From: Pratylenchus scribneri
Taxonomy: Eukaryota; Nematoda; Chromadorea; Rhabditida; Pratylenchidae
DNA: 64,000 nt
Reading direction: 5' to 3'
Assembly: GCA_030063045.1 (NCBI GenBank)
Contig: JAQSEB010000059.1
Location: 5,332,001-5,396,000, forward strand
The notes below the pieces were generated by a model. The model was not told the origin of the DNA. It ran no database searches and saw only the letters and a list, made by a program, of their open reading frames with translations. Both the position numbers and the translations under genes were made by a program. Shown here piece after piece: positions 1-11,649 of this stretch (positions are counted from its first letter, which is position 1; every line of letters begins with the position of its first letter).

Positions 1-3000
1 TATTTTCACTTGAATTCGACCGCCAATATTTTTATTCATTATTAATAAAATATTCTTTGGTTTGACATCTCGATGGACTAAAAAATGATTAGTAAACTTT
101 TTAAATAATATTTGAAAATACCAATTTTCACATTATGATGTAAATGAGCAATTCCATCGGCCGTTTGTTTCAACAAATCTAATTTTTCTTCCCTCCGCAT
201 TGGCTCAGAATTGGCTTTTTTCATTCGAATTAAATCATCCAAGCTCATATCGCACAATTCCAAAGCAATATAATGGAAATGACGATCAGTTTCCTATTCA
301 AAATAACATTTTAATTATTATTTGTGGATTAAAACGAACCGAACAAAAATATCGAATCACATTTAAATGTGAATCACTTTTTTGTAAACATTGTACTTCA
401 CGTTGAATTTGCTGCCGAAATCTTTGCTCTAAATGTTCAGAAACAATCCTTTTGACCGCAACTGGGCGATCATCAAATTTTCCTCTGCAAATTAAATTAA
501 ATCAATATTATAATTTTAAAAATTGCTTACTCAAAAACATAAGTGCCTTCACAACCTCGGCCGAGGATTTGCGATGAATTGTAACTCAAATTCGAATTAT
601 TTACCCTGTGCCAGCCCAGAGGCAATTCATCCGGTTCATAGGCCGTATAGACACTGCCTCGACTTGATCGGCTTGCATCCCCTGCGGCAATATCCGAATT
701 TGCAGTCAATGTTGAGCCAGAACTCAAAGTACGATGTCGGATAAGACCACGCTTTAAAAAAACATAAAATTATTAAATAATTAAATTTATTAATTGTTGA
801 AAACATTTGGTAACAATTTTAGAATCTAAGGAGCCATTTGATAAGCTTATTTTGATTTAGAATCCCAAATAAAAAGAAAAAAAACAAAAACTAAAGAAAG
901 AAAATATTAGTCACCACTGGGATTCGAACCCGAGACCTCTTAAACATTACAGGAAGCGACATACCAATGAGCTAAATGATCTTGCGGTCGTCCCTCCAAA
1001 ACTCTAATAATAGTCCCATAGGGTAGGGGAGGGGGATATGTAAAACAAATTTGCAAAAAAATCAATGGTACAAAACCCAGATTTAGCACACTTTTATTAA
1101 TATATTAAAATACCTGTTTGCTGATCAAATAAGCAGAAACAATGAACATTGCAATAATTATTACCAAAAATGCACTGAATGAATATGGATATCGTTGTGC
1201 AAAATTGAACGCTTCAATGAGAAATCCTTCGGGATATGTTGAATCGGCGGGAGGAGTGAGGATTTGTCCACCATTCATTCCAATTGCATTATTCTTTTTT
1301 GAATTAAATTAATTATTTAAAATAAAATATTAAATACCATTTGTGCCCTTTCTTTTTGATTAAATGCAATTTGTGGAATATTGGTTGAAGATGATGGTAA
1401 AGCCATTGGAAAAAGTTCAGTGTTTGGTGGAGGTGTGCCCTTTGGAATTTCATGATAACCTTTAATATTTTTAAAGTTATTGTTTGAATATTTTAAAAAT
1501 ACCTAGAATGAGGAATTCGCCGCCATTTTTTGTTGTGTAAATTTGCCCAATTGTATCCGGTGGAAGCAATTGCCTTTCTCGATTATTTGCAAATGTAAAA
1601 GAAATATCCTCTTCCTTTAAAAATAAACACTCATTTTAACATTTTATTTAAATAAAATTACATAATTTTGATCTGTTGCCGATTTCTCTGCTGGACCTTC
1701 CAGAAGTGGCGGTCCCAAATATTTTGGTCCAATTCGATTCGTTCGTTCATCCACAAAAGCAGGCAAAGCATAAAGGCCAATTCGGGGATATTCGCCAACG
1801 TAAAGTGTTGAAAAAAGACGATTCGGAAGTTGAGCAGGTGCATAAAGCAATGGATTCAAAGTGGCACTCTAAAATTGAAGAATATATTTTTTTAAACTTT
1901 TGAATTTTTGCCCATTCTTTCAAAATTCAATGTGTTCCCATTTGTCTAGTTCCTGATAGGATTGGAATGGGATGAAGCATGAAGAGAAGGTAACAATTGT
2001 TATTTGGGGATGATGAAGCCAGTAAAATTAGATGTCCCTTCGCTTGAAGCAATGAATTTACTCAATGAAGTAAAGGAAGGGAACACAATTTAGGATGGTG
2101 ACAAGTGGCATTCATTCGCTCATCAACATTAAGTCAGTGGCAAATGAGTGAAATGGATTAAGAAAAGTGAAGTATGATGTGAAAATAAATGGGAAAATGA
2201 GGAGTGTGGAATGCCCGTGGGCCATTATCATTTTGAAGCACTTTTTAAAAGCCAAAGTGTGATTAGTTAAGTTGAGAAAATCGATCATTTAATTTTTTAA
2301 TGAATGATTTGATTAATTCCTGTCAGTTAATCATTCAAATTTCAATCAATTTTGCCATGTTTTAGTAAATTTGTTATCTTTTTGAATGATTTGAATGGTT
2401 TTTAAATTCATCATCAAAGTTTGTGTATCAAATTTCAATTCATTTCTGCAATTCTCATTTTCTTACTATAAATTCATCCTCCTTATCCTACTTGGTTACC
2501 CATTTTTCCCCAAACATTTTATTAAAAATGTCAAAAAATTCCGTACATCCAACAATTCCATTTGAATTCAATAGGCCAATGAATTCTGGAGAGAATGTGG
2601 ACTCGCAAATCCCTTTCAACCGTAATTTTGCGCCCAATTCGAATCGAAATAAGACAAATTCAAATGCCAATGGAAACAACAAAGACCCATCGAGAAGGAA
2701 AACTAGCCAAAATAGTGCGGGAAGTGCCAATAAAAAGAAATTGCCATTGGGAAGCAGACAAAGCAGCACTGAAGATCAACAAAATGATGGAAGAAAAACT
2801 TCCAGAAAACATAAATTACACCCGGCTGAACGTAAAGCCGTAATATTAGCCAAGAATCCACCATCCGGTGATGGCTATAAGTTTTGTTAAATTTCATGTC
2901 CTTTCCGATATGATTATTTTTTTCAATTTTAGAAAGGACCGCATGCGGTCAATGCTTTACGCAGGTTATCCCGGGCCGAATTCCCCTTCATAAAAGGAAG

Positions 3001-6000
3001 TAATATTTGGATTAAACCAATTATTATTCATATTTTGGATATTTAGGAGATAACATGACAAGCATCAGTACAATTATGGAAAAATTTCAGCGTCATTCGA
3101 CAATTCATGGCATATGTCATGCCTCATTGGCGCCAAATGATCGTTGGAAGCGTTTTTGGTTGAGTGTATTTGCAGTTTGCTTTGTTATTCTAGTAATCCA
3201 AGTGGTCTATTTGATATTGAAATATTTTCGCTTCCCCAAAACAATAGATCTTGATGTGAGTTTTTTATCAGAAGAATTTTTAAAATAGTTTTTAGCTCAA
3301 ATTTGAAAATGCTCCATTCCCGGCAGTCACTTTTTGTAATCTAAACCCGTATAAAGCATCAGCCATTGGCGATGATTCACAAATTAAAGCTACCGTAATA
3401 TTTACTATTTCTAATTTATTTTAAATTGATTATAATTAGTTGGACGCGTTCAAAGACAAAGAAAAGGACACTGGGCATAAAGGTGGAATTGCCGCCTCAC
3501 TTCAGTTGGGAAATGCTGCAGGTTGTGATTGGAATATTCGGGAGGAATACCAATAAAAATTCTAGCCATAAGAAGGAGGAGAAGAGAATTGATAAGAAAG
3601 GCACAAATGGAAGGCTTTGAAAGGCGTTATTTGCAAGTTTATGCTCAATGTTATTGTGAGATTAGCCGACTTTCGGCAGAAAGGAAGCGAGGAAGGTAAA
3701 GTTAATAACAAATTGTTAGATTTTGGTGGATTTTTTAAGCTGTTTTGCTGCTTATAAAGGCAAAGTTTCACTATCCTTTGCTGAAGGAAGTCAACTTCAC
3801 AATTTTCATCCAACCAAATGTTTATGTCAAGTTGGTTAAAATGTTTTTGTTTGGATATTCCCTACAATTTATTATAGCTGGATTGGATCACTAAAACACT
3901 ATGGCCTTGTTTTCCATGTGAATTTAATATTTGAATAAATTAGACTGTCTCCAATTTTATAGATAATACTTGGAAGGAGCATATTTGCACAGAATGTGTC
4001 GACCAACTTGGACATTGTCCAATGCGATTTTATTCTTACAATATTGTAGAGATAAATGAAAAGAATTCGCATAAAAAGCGAAAGAAATCAACAACATCAA
4101 AAAAGCCCAAAGGCAAAGAAACAACAACAAAACAGCAGAGAGAATTCATTAGAAAAGTGGAAACTTTGGATGAAGATTTGGATGTTTGCATTTGTCATCG
4201 TGAATATAATCATTGTGTCCAGAATAATATTAATGGGGAAATACCGGAAATTTTGCCAAGCGCCGATTTGGAAGGCCTCAATTTTACACAAAATTTTGTG
4301 AATTCAAATTTTGAAAATTTAATGGAGGCAACAACCACAACAACGACACAAGCCCCTGAAGTGGTTGAAGCAATGGGATATGAGGCAATATATTTATATA
4401 TTGGAGAAAAGCAAATTATTTTGGAATTAAGGAATTGGAAGATGAAATCGCGATTAGGAATAAAGCGCAGGAAAATTTGCGTTTTGCGATGGGTGAGAAA
4501 CCGGTGGAAGAACGCAGGAATATGTCGCAAATGAAGGATGAATTAATATTGAAATGTTCATTCAATCAACGAGATTGTGACATTGAAAAGTGGGCATTCA
4601 TTTAAATTACACCTATTTTATATTTTTAGTGATTTTAAACAAGTTTTTGACCCAACCTATGGGAATTGTTACACATTTAATTGGAAAAGGGAAGCAAATG
4701 TTACAGCACATAGAGCTGGGGCCAATTATGGTTATTTACATTTTATTTTATCATAGTTCTGATTCGGATATTCAGGATTGAAAGTAATGTTATATGCGAA
4801 TGTGTCCGAATATTTGGCTATATCGGAGGCAGTTGGATTTAGGATTACGGTGCATGACAAATGGACGGTGCCATTTGCCGATGCCTTCGGCTATAATGCT
4901 CCAACCGGGTTCATGTCTTCTTTTGGCGTTAGAATGGTGTGTACAAAAAATGGGATAATAAAGAAAAAGAATGAATTAGAAAATGAATTAGATTGAAAAT
5001 ATTATTTTAATATTAATATCCTACAAAAAAATGGAATCAAAAAGAAGGATTAATAAATTGAGAATATAAGAGGGTTGAAAATTTTAATATTAAAAATTTA
5101 AAGAAAAAATTCTATCGGCTTGAACCGCCCTATGGATATTGCAGTGAAACTGCTGATGGCGCAGTTTCATATATTTACAAAGGATATAGCTATTCCATTG
5201 AAGGATGCCATCGAAGTTGTACTCAACATGAGGCATTCAATTCATTCATTTCATTAACTTTCTTTATAATTAGATTATTCGAATTTGTGGTTGCGCGGAT
5301 CCCCTCTATCCGGTACCAAATTCAGCCCATGCCTGTCCAGTGAGTGATCCGGAAGCCAGAAAATGTATTGATAATTCAACACGCTATATTAGCGATTTAA
5401 TATCCCAAAATCAATTGGAGAATTGTAAATGCCCTCAGCCTTGCAGGCAATGAATTCCTTTAGAATGTGGCAAAATTGCCAAAGTATTTTTTAGAGAAAC
5501 AGCCTATGAGGTAACATATTCAGCGGCCAGATGGCCATCCGGGACTACTAATGTGATGGAATGTAAAAGTGCGGATGATATGTGCATGGAAAAATATCGC
5601 ACGAATGCGGCAATGATTCAAGTTTTTTATGAAGGTAATTTAATTATTCCTTCAATTGGAAATTCCTTTGCCCTTTTAAAGAACTCAATTATGAGACTTT
5701 GTCCGAAAGTCCCGCATATGGATTGACCAGCTTGTTTGCTGATTTGGGCGGTGTGACTGGCCTTTGGATTGGAATATCGATTGTCAGCATTTTAGAAGTT
5801 TTCCAATTAGTTTGGTTTTGTTTGGACTATTATAGGACCAAAAAGTATGTTAAAATAATGAATAAAAAAAATATATCCATTTATTCAAAAAGAATTGGGC
5901 CAAAAAAACATTCGTTGGCGACGCACTCCTCCGGCAGTAACAAAGCTCCAAGCAATCCATCATTGGGTGGCCGCTCAATCAAATCTTTGAAATCCTTGAA

Positions 6001-7563
6001 AGGATCTGTCCCGGGAGACATTGCACCACCGGTGACGTTGATTATTGAGGCAAATTCATTTGAATAATTTATGAAAATAATTTTTTATTATTAGGAAGAA
6101 GAGGAGGATCAGCGCTCGAGTGATTCATCACCGAGATCAAAGCGAAGTGTAACTTCGACGGGAAAATACCTAGCCCCAGGCGATGAACTCCCCTGCACTT
6201 GTTTATATGGCTCTCGGGGCCAAATTGTTTTTATGAAACCACTTTGCCCCTTTCATGGGTAATTTTCTTTTTGGGAATAAACCCGCTATTAATTGAGGTT
6301 AATTTAAGATTCATGGTTCGCCGTTTAAGCGAAGTTTATGGAAGTGGAGCGGAAAATGAGGATGATGAAGAATCGGAAGAATCCGGAAATGAAAAAGACG
6401 GTCAAGAGATTGAGACAATCCCAGGACCGGGAGGAATAAGTGGAGAAGAGAGGAGAGTTTTACAGAGGGATGCGCAGAAAGAAAAAGATAATTTTGCAAA
6501 TTCAAATTTTTATGATGAGTGAAATGAGCATTTTTTTTATTTTTAATAAATTTGTAAATTTTATTATTCCCCACCTGCGCCAGCAAATCGAATGTTTCTC
6601 GTCCAATTGCAGTGCTTGGTAATCGATGCATTCCATCTCCTTTCAGTAAATACATATTGACGATAACATTGCCAAAATCGCGTTGCCAAAGGACAAAACC
6701 ACTGTTTGAATCGACAGTCATAACACGGCCATCATTTGTGCTCGTGAAATGTTGCAATGCGTAGTTGGCTTCCTCTAAATTTTAATCATTAAAAATTATT
6801 TAATTATGTCTGTGTCAAACAAGAATTTTCCTATTTTTGTCAAGGAAAATCATTTCAAAAATTCAACCTGGAAGTAGATGAGAAGAATAGTCAATGAAGG
6901 TTGCATTCCAATGCCGGTCCTTGAATTTCGTGTCCATCATTTGAATTTGATATTCTGTTTTTCCTATGTGCACTGCTTGCGGATGATTAGCCGGACATGA
7001 TGCTGGCGATGTGGTCGCAAATGGATCAATTCGTTCACCAGTTTCAGGGTTTAAAGATATCCAAACATCTTTTTTATGACCTTCAATTTTAAATATTGTT
7101 AACTGTTTCAATAATGATAAAAACCTGCATAAAATACACCATCATTACTTTTGCAAGGGGAAACACGGACGAGGTGGGGTATTGTGAAAGGCAATTTATT
7201 AAGGCTTCCATCCGACAAAAAATATAATTGGCCATCTCTTGGATCAGGAATAAAAGTAAAGCCTCGTTGCAAGTTCACAGGAGATTCGAGTAAAGGACCT
7301 AATAAATAAATATTTAATTGATAAAACAAAATAGTGGAATGTAAACCTTCTTTAAATCGCCATTTATCCACTCCTGTTTGAGCATCAATTGCATTCAAAT
7401 AACCGTCGATTGTTGAAACTAATAAAGTAGCCGATGAACCAGCCAAATTCTGCTGAAGTTCATTTCCTCTATTGATTGGTTGCTTTTGTAAATTCTCGCA
7501 TAAAAATGTGTTGCATAAAAATAGTAGAAATATGGAAGTAAATATTAATGGAAATTTTAGCAT
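1..7563 (-). CDS. ire-1: IRE1-type ER stress sensor kinase/endoribonuclease, 3' end outside window
   Basis: IRE1 senses unfolded protein in the ER lumen and, through its cytosolic kinase/RNase, splices the XBP1 mRNA. The start at 7563 gives a signal peptide (MLKFPLIFTSIFLLFLC), then the luminal beta-propeller in exons near 7298-7125, 7080-6868 and 6774-6575, with LVSTIDGYLNAIDAQTG, RHWNATFIDYSS and VMTVDSNSGFVLWQRDF. It continues across a 4.7 kb intron into 1868-1662 (LYVGEYPRIGLYALPAF, GPPLLEGP). The exon ending at 1114 encodes the membrane segment FLVIIIAMFIVSAYLI. The kinase starts near 590 (ILGRGCEGTYVFEGKF, PVAVKRI) and the window ends just after the catalytic loop HRDVKPKN. The rest of the kinase and the KEN RNase domain lie beyond base 1. 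Splice phases agree at every junction I checked. The large intron holds a degenerin gene on the other strand. Confidence 0.95.
890..1112 (-). repeat. tRNA-like dispersed element, copy A (in ire-1 intron)
   Basis: On the minus strand 900-985 contains an A-box-like TAGCTCATTGGTA and a perfect B-box-like GGTTCGAATCC with the spacing of a tRNA, but the acceptor stem does not pair, so this is not a functional tRNA. The other end, AATATATTAATAAAA near 1092-1112, lies directly against the 5' splice site of the ire-1 intron. The tRNA-like core (TTGGTATGTCGCT) and the AT-rich terminus are both shared with copy B in the tps intron. This suggests a tRNA-derived SINE-like family. The left limit is not clear. 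Confidence 0.55.
2528..6522 (+). CDS. degenerin/ENaC sodium channel subunit (MEC-4/UNC-8 type), nested in ire-1
   Basis: This is a two-TM amiloride-sensitive cation channel subunit of the plasma membrane; worm relatives act in touch and motor neurons. ATG at 2528 begins a basic Asn/Ser-rich cytosolic N-terminus. Then come STIHGICHA before TM1 (3150-3235, FWLSVFAVCFVILVIQVVYLIL), the post-TM1 FPAVTFCNLNPYKASAIG (3310-3375), and a Lys/Thr-rich extracellular stretch near 4040-4400. The Cys-rich domain follows: YGNCYTFNW near 4670, FGYNAPTGFMSSFGVR near 4900, YSIEGCHRSC near 5190, ICGCADPLYPVPN near 5290 and CKCPQPC near 5435. The pre-TM2 and TM2 region is AYGLTSLFADLGGVTGLWIGIS at 5715-5830. The tail is Ser-rich, then acidic, ending at 6522. 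Some introns are provisional: the first appears to run from a GTGATG donor at about 2868 to just before GACCGC. All exons lie within the ire-1 intron, 53 bp short of the next ire-1 exon. Confidence 0.9.
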
Positions 7564-8261
7564 TTAAAGTGTGGATTAATTGTTAATGTTGCATTTCCCT
7601 AAATAATATAAAATATTAATTTTTATGTTGGAAATAATGGCAATTTTGACTTTGGTGTTAGAATTTGATGAGAATGAATTTGGTGAGAAATGGAACAACT
7701 AAACCTAACCTAAACTATAGAATAGGAGGCACTAATTTCCAAAAACTCTGTGTTTTGAATTGGGATTAATAGAACATCTAAATTGATAGAATAAAACGGA
7801 ATGTGAAATGCTATTTTTGCCAAACAATATGGTCCGGTGTCCAATTTTCTTCACTTTCGGCCAAGGCCCCCCAAGGGATGTCAAAAATGTTGGCAAACAT
7901 AACATTTTTTTGGTTTTTGCTTTTTGCGTTGCGAAAAAAATTGGACATTTTATCCCAAAATTAATATAATGCCAATAACTATAAATTTAAAATTTTTGAA
8001 TGCCCCTTTTATTCTCTCATTTTTGGGAATTGGATAATCAATTATGAATTTCTATTCGTAACTCAAAAAACCAAACAAATTCGGTTATGACATGTCACAA
8101 ACAATATATTAAATAACACGAGTAAAGATAATATAATCGATTCGATTTTTACAATTTAATGGACAAAGTTTGTTGGGTTTTTATTCATTTATTCGATAGA
8201 TAATTTTAATATAAAATTTTTAAATAATATTAAGAAGAAAGAATTTCCTTCAATTTTTTTG
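7564..8261. other. intergenic, probable ire-1 promoter / gbe 3' UTR
   Basis: AT-rich sequence between the stop of the branching-enzyme gene and the ire-1 start, both on the minus strand. I see no ORF, repeat or RNA gene in it. Confidence 0.6.
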
Positions 8262-11244
8262 TCATCTAGAGGTTTGTTGTGCAATGCAATTTGTCATTGT
8301 AATTTCTATTTTTTCTTCAATATAATGGCCACTCTCGATGGAATATAAACGCAAAGATGATTCCTTCGACCGGCATACCTAGAGATTATTGTATAGGAAT
8401 AAATACAATTAAAATATTACCCTTCGGGAAATGTGTGATATTCTTGGTCCATTTTCAATCGATTATGTCCACCAAATTCGGTTGAATCACTGTTAAGTGC
8501 CAATGAATATCTAAAAGATTGAAATAATTTTAAAAATTTTATAATAAAACCAACATTCCCTGCGTTTCAATTCCAATTTTGTAGTCGCTAAAACTCTGTT
8601 GCGGATGAAAATTGAAAACAAAAAGTAATCCAGCCCGCTCAAATGCCACCATTTTGTCCTCTTGGTGTTTCCAAGAAACATAAGCCTAAAAAATTAAAGA
8701 AATTTAAATTTAATTCATTCAATTTACCGGTCCCCGTGATAAAAATTCGGTCTCCTTTTCCAAAAGGTTCATTGCTCTATCCCAATTATTCAAAAATTGA
8801 TATCGCAAATTGTTATCCTTAAATTAAATAAAATTTGTTTTTGTTTAGAATTGATTACATCTGTCAAATTCCATTGTCTTCTGCAATAATGATACGATTG
8901 ATTGTTTCCTTGCCGTGGGAAATCCAACCATTCGGGGTGACCAAATTCATTTCCTTTTCAATTAAAATTATTTATATTTATCTTCTCATCAAATTTACCC
9001 ATAAAATTTAACCAAGCTTCACCGCCAAGTCCGTAGGTCACCAATCGAATCATTTTATGCAAAGCAATTCCACGGTCAATAATTGGAGTCAACGGGGTAT
9101 GCACTGACATGAAATCGTACATTTCTAATCAAATTAAATCAAATATTAAACAATTTAATATTGAATATTCAACCTTTGTCCATTAGCCAAAAAGCGATTG
9201 TTTTGTCGCCGACCAATGCCTGATCATGCGATTCTGCATAAGCAACATGATTTTCGCCATATCTAAAAAATAATATTAATTCATGAATATGAATAATATT
9301 TTGTGACCTGCGATTCTCCAATGAATGAACCTGGAAATTAAATTATTATATTTTAATATTTAAAATAAAATACAATGTCTTGTATTGGCCAATTCTCATC
9401 GCTTGTATGCTTCAACAATTTTATCCACAAATCTGGAATGGCCATTGCCAAACGATAATCTTTAATTTGATTAAATATATATGATGAATGAAATAGCAGA
9501 AAACCAACCAAATCCTTGGCCTCCTTCTGCGATTGGACGACAGAGAGCCGGCATTCCGCTGACTTCCTTTATTCCCAATAATTAATTAAAAATTATAATA
9601 AAAGAACCTCAGCAATTGTAATTGTTTCTGGAAACTATTTAAATGGAATTATTAAAATAATATTTTAATTAATAATTCACATATTGATGAAGCATATGAT
9701 TGGCCAACATCAAATAAACCAGCGATTCAGTGTCAACATTCAGCCCAAAATAATCATCATAGTTGGATGGTCCAGGGTCACCTGGTGAATTGAATAAATT
9801 AATTTAAATATTTAAAATAAATCAAACTGATTAAATGTGAATGATAAAGCATTGAGGTGACACCGTCAAAACGAAATCCATCAAAGCCATATTCATCAAT
9901 CCACCAACGCAAATTTGAGAGTAAAAATCGCAGTGTCTCAATCCTATAAATTAATTTTAATTTATTTAAAAATTTGGATGATAAATTTTACATACTCATT
10001 ATAATTGAAAAGACGCGAATCCTATAAAAGTTAATTAAAAATTATAAATTATATAAATTTTTGATACCCAAAGTGAATGAAATCCACGGGTATTATCATG
10101 GAAATAGCCACCATTTGTTCCATCCCATTGATTTAATCCATCCGCCACATTTTTTGATGCATGCGAATGCACCACGTCCAACAAAACGATGATATTCCGT
10201 GAATGCGCCTGATCCACCAAATATTTCAAATCATCCGGTGGACCGAATCGACTACAAATTTTTTAAAAATTAGAAATGTTTATTTGTGCAGAGAACCTTG
10301 ATGCCGCAAAAAAGCTGGTAATTTGGTATCCTTTAATTCAAAAATAATTGTTATTTGACTGATAAAACAATTTAATTTCGAACCAAATGACGCATAATAG
10401 GCATGTTCCATAATGGCCATCATTTGAATGCAATTATAGCCTTAAATAATATTGATTAATTTGAATAATGCCCAAAGGACCTTGTCTTTCGATTCGTGGA
10501 ATTATTTTGTCGGCAAATTCACGGTATGAATTAATTTTCCCTTCCTGACTTGAAATTCCTACATGCGCTTCATAAATTCGCAATGATTTTGGACGTTTTG
10601 GATGTGCGGTTTTCAATGAATATTTGCTTGGAGGATTATAAAATTGCTGAAAATTTATTGATTTATTAAGTTTAGGATTATTTCTAAATACTTGATGGAA
10701 AACAATGCTATCATTTGCGCAAGTCACATAATTGGCCCAAGGCGAAAGTTTATGGGAAAATTGGCCATTTTTCTTGACTGCAACTTTCAAAATTGAATTA
10801 TGCTCAATTGGACATTTTCCATCGGAATTTGCCGGAATTTCAAGGCTCCATCGTCCAAAACCAACACTTTTGTAAGGATGTGATTCCGTATTCCAACCAT
10901 CTTTAATTGAAAATATTACCGAAAGGAATAAATTCATAAAATTACTAAAATCGCCGACAAGTGCCATTCCTTCTGCACCGGGTGCCCATTCCAAACATTG
11001 GATCGAATTGTCCGGCTTCACATTGATCCCATAATTCTTGTAGGATTGAGTAAATTCATTCAATCCACCGCACTGAAAATAAATTCATTAATTAAATAAA
11101 CGTTAAAAATTTAACCTGATTTTCAATAAATTGCAATTTATTGTTGAATTCTTGAAAGCGGCGAGTAATTTCACTTTCAAAAGGTCTAAGCCATGGATCC
11201 AATTCGAATAAATTACCAATCCGTTGAGGTTTATTTGTGGTCAT
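8262..11244 (-). CDS. 1,4-alpha-glucan (glycogen) branching enzyme
   Basis: This enzyme adds alpha-1,6 branches to glycogen in the cytosol (GH13 family). The start at 11244 opens [23 protein letters not shown], close to other GBE1 N-termini. The CBM48 portion ([17 protein letters not shown]) is near 11010-10930. [19 protein letters not shown] is near 10560 and the (beta/alpha)8 barrel follows. Active-site blocks are [11 protein letters not shown] near 10170, [14 protein letters not shown] with the catalytic Asp near 9860, and [16 protein letters not shown] near 9200. [24 protein letters not shown] spans 9020-8900. The beta-sandwich C-terminus ends at 8262. There are many 45-60 bp introns, no frame breaks, and length matches the roughly 700-residue family. 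A glycogen enzyme lies two genes from trehalose-phosphate synthase on the same strand. Confidence 0.96.
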
Positions 11245-11649
11245 TTATTTGCTAAAAATATTATTATTTTTGGTCAAAATAATTACAAAAATAAAAATGG
11301 TTTTTATTTTATCCATTCTTTTCGACTAATTAATGAATTAAATTTATAGAGATTCTTCTTTAAACTCTATTCGAAGAGTATTTAACCGATTAAATGAATG
11401 AGTGGAGGGAAGTGTGCGTAGTAAACAATCAATCAATAATTGATAGGAGGGTGAGAGAGATAGGCAAGCAATAATAAATCACTGGTTTATTTGTGTTTTT
11501 AAGGTCTTTGAACGGTGTAATTTTAGGCAAAAAGCAAAGAACACACGAATTTTTGGGTAGGAAATTTGATGGATGGAACAATTGGTGATGAATTATTAAA
11601 TGCACAGAAAAGAGCAATTATTTATCAATTTGGAAGGCGGCTAATTCAT
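11245..11649. other. intergenic gap between ehbp-1-like and gbe genes
   Basis: 405 bp between two co-directional minus-strand genes. It is AT-rich with no convincing ORF. It could be a promoter or an intercistronic spacer of a polycistronic unit. Confidence 0.5.

Noticed and set aside
900..985. tRNA gene on the minus strand
   Set aside because: A and B boxes are good, but acceptor and anticodon stems do not pair and a second diverged copy exists in tps, so a repeat is more likely.
6311..6757. 148-codon minus-strand frame across 6311-6757
   Set aside because: Only 6575-6757 is a true ire-1 exon; the rest is intron and the antisense of the degenerin tail.
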